The translations under genes and the position numbers were made by a program. From NCBI GenBank assembly GCA_023053685.1, contig JALIGW010000001.1, positions 154,000,466 to 154,064,465 of the forward strand: 64,000 nucleotides of DNA, read 5' to 3'. This stretch comes from Diadophis punctatus similis. Lineage: Eukaryota; Chordata; Lepidosauria; Squamata; Dipsadidae. The notes beneath the pieces are model-generated. The model worked only from the letters and a program-made list of their open reading frames with translations, made no database searches and was not told the origin of the DNA. Numbering within the stretch: the first letter of the stretch is position 1; each line of letters opens with the position of its first letter. Below are positions 60,041-64,000 of the stretch, in pieces.

Positions 60041-61479
60041 CCCAAATGATCTTTACACAATATCAGATACAATGCTTATGCATTAACAGGATACATTTAA
60101 ATGAGGGCATTATATTCCTGAAAAATAAATTGGTTTATCCAAGAACATCTGAAGATTAAATAAAGTATTATAATAAATCCAAAAGGTTGTGGGTATCATA
60201 TTGCTAGCGTGCTTTATTCCTTAGTCTTTCTGAGGCTTTAAACTAGATCCATTATTGATTTCCTTTACCTTGAAATGCTAATCACCGCAGTGGAACGAGC
60301 AAAGAGTGTATTCAATGTAATTGCCTACAGAAAATAAAAATTCTATCTATCCATCTACCATCTATTCAATGCAGGTAAAATTATGTAACATACAAAACTA
60401 TGCATGTTGCATTCATAGATGCTTATAATCTATGCTACTATAGACCAAGAATTTTTTTTTAATATTTTCTGAGAAACAGGAGGGAATGCAATATTTGAGA
60501 ACATGCAGCTTTTATGTGAACTACATTTACAGTGATTTGTTCCTCATAATATTCTCCTGTAGAAGTTCTTAAATCTACAGACAGACAATTTGGTTTTGAT
60601 GCTTTGAGTCGCCATCTGTTCTGAAGAGTCTCATCCATTTCTGAACTTAGATTCCTGAGGAGGGAAATGAATTTACAAAGTAATTATTTGGTTTCCAAAT
60701 GTAATTATGCATTCATTTCACATTTATTTATACCACTGGTATATAGCCTGATGAATGTAAGTTTTAAATGGTTTTCCTTTAAGAAAGCTTTTTAATTCTC
60801 TTTTCAGGACTCATGTGTGCAGGTACTTAGTGAATTAATAGGGCGGGTTGGAGGCATACTTTGTTAATTATCATCAAAGGGGGGAATGAATAAGCTATTA
60901 TATTGCTCTTGCAGAAGCTACAGGAATGAGAGTATATTGAAAACAATGTATAGTAGTTTTACATGCAATTATAAATGCATTGGGTTATTTTGAGTAAGAA
61001 TTCATGCTGAGTTCAATTTTGTGTTTGAAAAAATGATTTCCCATACTTGCTAGTTAACGGTTCCTGAAAAGATAAATGAAAATATGCCTAATACATTTAT
61101 ACAAAATAAATACATTTTGTTCCATATTTAAGAGAGCTTAATCAGATTTTCACACTGTAAACCATAATGAATTTATGAACAACTCTGTCATACCTGTGGT
61201 GAAGACTATGTAAATGAAATCAATGAATATTTATTTATGTATTACTTGTGGGAATTTTGTAATGGACCCATAAGCCCATATCTGAATTCATTATTTGGAA
61301 GAAAAATTATTCAGGGGCTCATCATCCCAGGGGTGGAATTAAAGTAAAATGAACAAGGAAGGAAGGAACAAGTAAGGAAGAAAATATATCTTCATGTTTA
61401 GTTGAGCAGTGTAATGCAGCACAGAGAAGCATTAATCAAAAAACAACTTATAATTTCATTATCCTCTTTTCCACATCAT
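60041..61479. other. No feature recognised
   Basis: AT-rich unique-looking DNA. Confidence 0.5.
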
Positions 61480-62170
61480 TATTTTCCCCTTACTAAATAT
61501 ATTTCAAAATTACATATTTCAATCTTTATATTTTCTTCTATTTTTCCATCTTCATCTTTTCTATTTTATAACTTCATTTCATGTTATTCATACATATATT
61601 TTATCCTTTTTACAATAAACAATTTATTCGTCATTATATAATACTAGTAAATTGATTAAACATACACATTAACCTTAATTATTATCTCTTATATCCCAAC
61701 ACATATACATTCATTTCTATATATTTCTTATTTAAAATTGCATATTTTCAATCTTCATCTTTTCAAATATCAAACTTATTCAAAAATACACTCCATATTG
61801 CAATCTTTATGTTTTTCTATTTTTCAATCTTCATCTTTTCTTATATTATTTTATAGCTTCATTTCTACGTGTTATTCATAATTGTATTTTATCCTTGTTT
61901 CAATAAACAATTTTATCATACTTATGGATATCTTATATGCCGCCCTCGGGAGTTGGGCGGCATATAAGAATAACAAAATAAATAATAAATAAATAAATAA
62001 AATATGTAATACTAAATTAATGAAACTTCATCTATCATCAAACTTATATTCAAAAATATTACTTTTCTCCCCCCCCAATACAAAACATATTTAAAAGTTA
62101 CATATTTTTAATCTTCATCTTTTCTACTATCAGGCTTATATTCAAAAACATTACTACTAATTTATACCTT
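61480..62170. repeat. AT-rich degenerate tandem block
   Basis: A ~120-bp unit containing CAATCTTTAT, CATCTTCATCTTTTC, a TTCATTT / GTTATTCATA stretch and CAATAAACAATTT occurs at about 61518-61640. It recurs at about 61798-61920. Shorter pieces (AATCTTCATCTTTTC, CAAACTTATTCAAAAAT) recur at 61750, 62025 and 62110. Period about 280 bp. Confidence 0.65.
61925..61999 (+). mobile_element. L2 terminal hairpin with (AAAT)n tail
   Basis: CTTATATGCCGCCC, a CGGGAGTT loop region and GGGCGGCATATAAG form a perfect hairpin followed by AAAT units. It is a very short L2 3' end inside the tandem block. Confidence 0.7.
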
Positions 62171-62284
62171 TTTCTTTTTTTCTTTATCCCTTCTCTTTTA
62201 CCCTGCTCCAAAGTTCTAATCCTCTTTTCTTTTTCTTTTTTGCTTGCTTCCCCCATATTTTTTTTAGCTCTCTATTTTCTATCT

Positions 62285-62885
62285 TTAACTCCTTTTTTTA
62301 CTTTGGTCTCTATCTTTCTCTCTTCTCTTTCTCCCTTTTTGTTGTCTAATATTGCTTCCATTTTTTCTAGTTTTTTCTTTCTTTCCCCATCTAATTTTCT
62401 TTTCCTTCCTTATCTTTCCCATACCAGAAATCTTCCCCTTCTGCTTTGCTGCCTTTTTCACTCTCTGTATTTCAATCATCTCTTTGCTGTATTTTCTTTC
62501 TTGTTGCTTATTTCTTGGTTCTTCTGTTTCTTTCACTTTTTCCAAGTTCTGCATCTTTTCTTCATTTGTCTGAACTGCATTTGTTATTTTTTGCATTATA
62601 TTATCCAGTTTCAGTTCTATATGGTCCATGACTTGAAATATTTCTTTCGTTCTCACGCACTGCTTTTTTACAAAAGTCTTAGTGTCCTGGGGTATGTTGT
62701 CCACATCTTTATTTCCACATGGTATCATTTTTGCCACAAAATTTAATCCACGTTATTTATCCAACAAAAAGGAAAAATCCAAGAGTCACACCCTCTCTTT
62801 CCCCCCCAAAATGGCGCTCCTGCTTCAAATCAGAAACTCCTCTTCTTTGTTCTGTGCTCTCAATTTGTTGTTTAACATTTTTTGA
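62285..62885 (-). pseudogene. L1-like 5' fragment with coiled-coil ORF1 start
   Basis: The minus-strand frame 62737-62285 (150 codons) is a long charged helix (ELKLDNIMQKITNAVQTNEE, then KMQNLEKVKE) and becomes Lys/Arg-rich. The upstream complement of 62810-62830 (AGCGCCATTTTGGGG) resembles an L1 5' UTR. No RRM-like region is found downstream. It would be a subfamily distinct from the L1 at 14525. Confidence 0.4.
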
Positions 62886-63519
62886 TTAATATTTAGGAAC
62901 TAAGTGAAGTAAAAGATATTAATATTAGGAATATATAAGTTGGGAAATGACCACATCTTTGTTTCTTGGAATTTAAAATAGGGAGAAAAAATATAAGAGG
63001 GGAAAAAGACTCAAGACAGATGTTAAGAGGAAAAGAAATGTGAGAGAGGTATTGAAAATGAAATGATAATGGATTGTAATTTTGTTAAAAAATAAGAAAT
63101 ATTGTTAAGAATATTGTATGGATGTATGAAACTCAGAAAGCAAGTGCTCATGACATGAGATGTTGAAAGACAAAAACAAATGAAATATATTGGGGGGAAA
63201 AGAAAAAGAAAAAAAAGAGAAGCATAATGTTAAATTCTCATAATAATGTTTGTAATGCAAATGAGAAACACTTCAGAACTTTTCCCTTTTCCTTTATTTA
63301 TTTATGATTATTGGTTTACTCTTCTACATTGCAAATTCAAATGGGTTTCAAAATGCATAGAATTTGGCTTGGTTTCTTTAATTGTTTTAAGGTGGACATA
63401 GAAGCATGACACTGTGTAATTAATTCAGTTTTCTATTCTGTAGATATAATCTTGGATTATTGAGCATCATCTCTTTGATGGTCAATTTAACTCAGTTTAG
63501 GAACTAGCCTGTGTTCTAA
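62886..63519. other. A-rich, unassigned
   Basis: Purine-rich DNA reminiscent of a LINE 3' UTR, ending in an A-rich run near 63195-63225. Not assignable. Confidence 0.35.
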
Positions 63520-64000
63520 TCAAGTATCTTCAGTTCCCCCCTCCCCTATCCCACTTCAAATGACCACTGAGGAAGGAGGTGAATCACTGCAACACAATGA
63601 TCCCACTGCTAACCCCCAAAACCAGACCAGAAGGATACCATGGTTAATAATATCAAAAGCTACTGACAGACAAAGAACTTAAGGCTGAATTCACTATTCC
63701 TATCCTAGCTCTGCATAGGCCATCAACAAGTGAAATCAACACTCTCTCCATATTATACCCTGGCCTGCAACCTGACTGAAATGGGTCTAGATAGTCCATT
63801 TCCACCAAGATCCTTTGTGGTTGTTGTCTGATCACCTTTTCTACAAACTTCAAACACAAAGGGAAACTGGATGATAACTGTCCTAGATAGAAGAGGGGAT
63901 GGCCTTGGGGGACAAAAGGAGGAGATACTACCAAGGCAATGGTCAGATAAAAGAGGACTGAGTCTAGGGTAGGAATGTAATTTGAGTAAATCTCTCAGGC
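63520..64000 (-). mobile_element. Antisense L2 reverse transcriptase, running off the window
   Basis: The minus strand at 63934-63653 reads VEKVIRQQPQRILVEMDYLD, then PFQSGCRPGYNMERVLISLV. The adjacent frame at about 63625-63660 gives an 'LSVAFDIINHGI' equivalent of the L2 LDLSxAFDTIDH motif. There is at least one frameshift. The 5' part lies beyond position 64000. Confidence 0.8.

Noticed and set aside
59607..60159. Several 90-140-codon frames on both strands
   Set aside because: Overlapping frames of a GC-rich palindrome; mirror images of each other.

Overview
This 64 kb window looks like AT-rich, intergenic or deep-intronic nuclear DNA from a squamate reptile, most likely a snake. That call rests on the repeat mix: tRNA-derived SINEs of squamate type (one with a Bov-B/Sauria-like tail), L2 and CR1 LINE fragments ending in (AAAT)n-type tails, an RTE/Bov-B remnant, a nearly full-length L1, many short hAT-type elements with 8-bp target-site duplications, a Tc1 remnant, and very long tetranucleotide microsatellites. 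I found no convincing host exon, tRNA, rRNA or miRNA gene. Essentially all recognisable coding sequence belongs to transposable elements. Family names come from recall of motifs; no database was searched.

Layout. 0-13 kb: unique AT-rich DNA with scattered hAT-type elements (one carrying a nested SINE, one inserted in an antisense L2), a mariner-like element and a solo-LTR-like repeat. 13-20.7 kb: a nested cluster in which an antisense Bov-B/RTE 3' end was hit by a 410-bp hAT-type element and by a 5.8-kb L1 flanked by identical 17-bp target-site duplications. The L1 has an open ORF1, and its ORF2 carries one frameshift and one stop. A second copy of the LTR-like repeat lies just downstream. 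20.7-35 kb: mostly unique AT-rich DNA with microsatellites, three short hAT-type elements, a CR1 3' end and one unassigned ORF (25.6 kb). 35-47 kb: Tc1 remnant with a nested hAT-type element, inverted SINE pair, a 1-kb antisense L2, large pyrimidine microsatellites, an 854-bp hAT element with a transposase remnant, a palindromic element and a 1.4-kb L2 with reverse transcriptase. 48-60 kb: a 537-bp hAT-type element, SINE, L2 3' end, a CpG-rich array of palindromes, Sauria-type SINEs and a 297-bp GC-rich palindromic element. 60-64 kb: unique DNA, an AT-rich degenerate tandem block, an L1-like coiled-coil fragment on the minus strand, and an antisense L2 reverse transcriptase running off the end.

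The most informative pattern is in the DNA transposons. Seventeen elements can be delimited by 8-bp duplications. Twelve, with several different termini, have TA at the centre of the duplication (NNNTANNN, the preference reported for Buster-group hATs), and one of these keeps a Buster/ZBED5-like transposase fragment. The other five share a distinct terminus (CAGnGGTGGG-like), and none of their duplications is TA-centred. Several of the GC-rich elements carry exact NRF1-type TGCGCATGCGCA palindromes.
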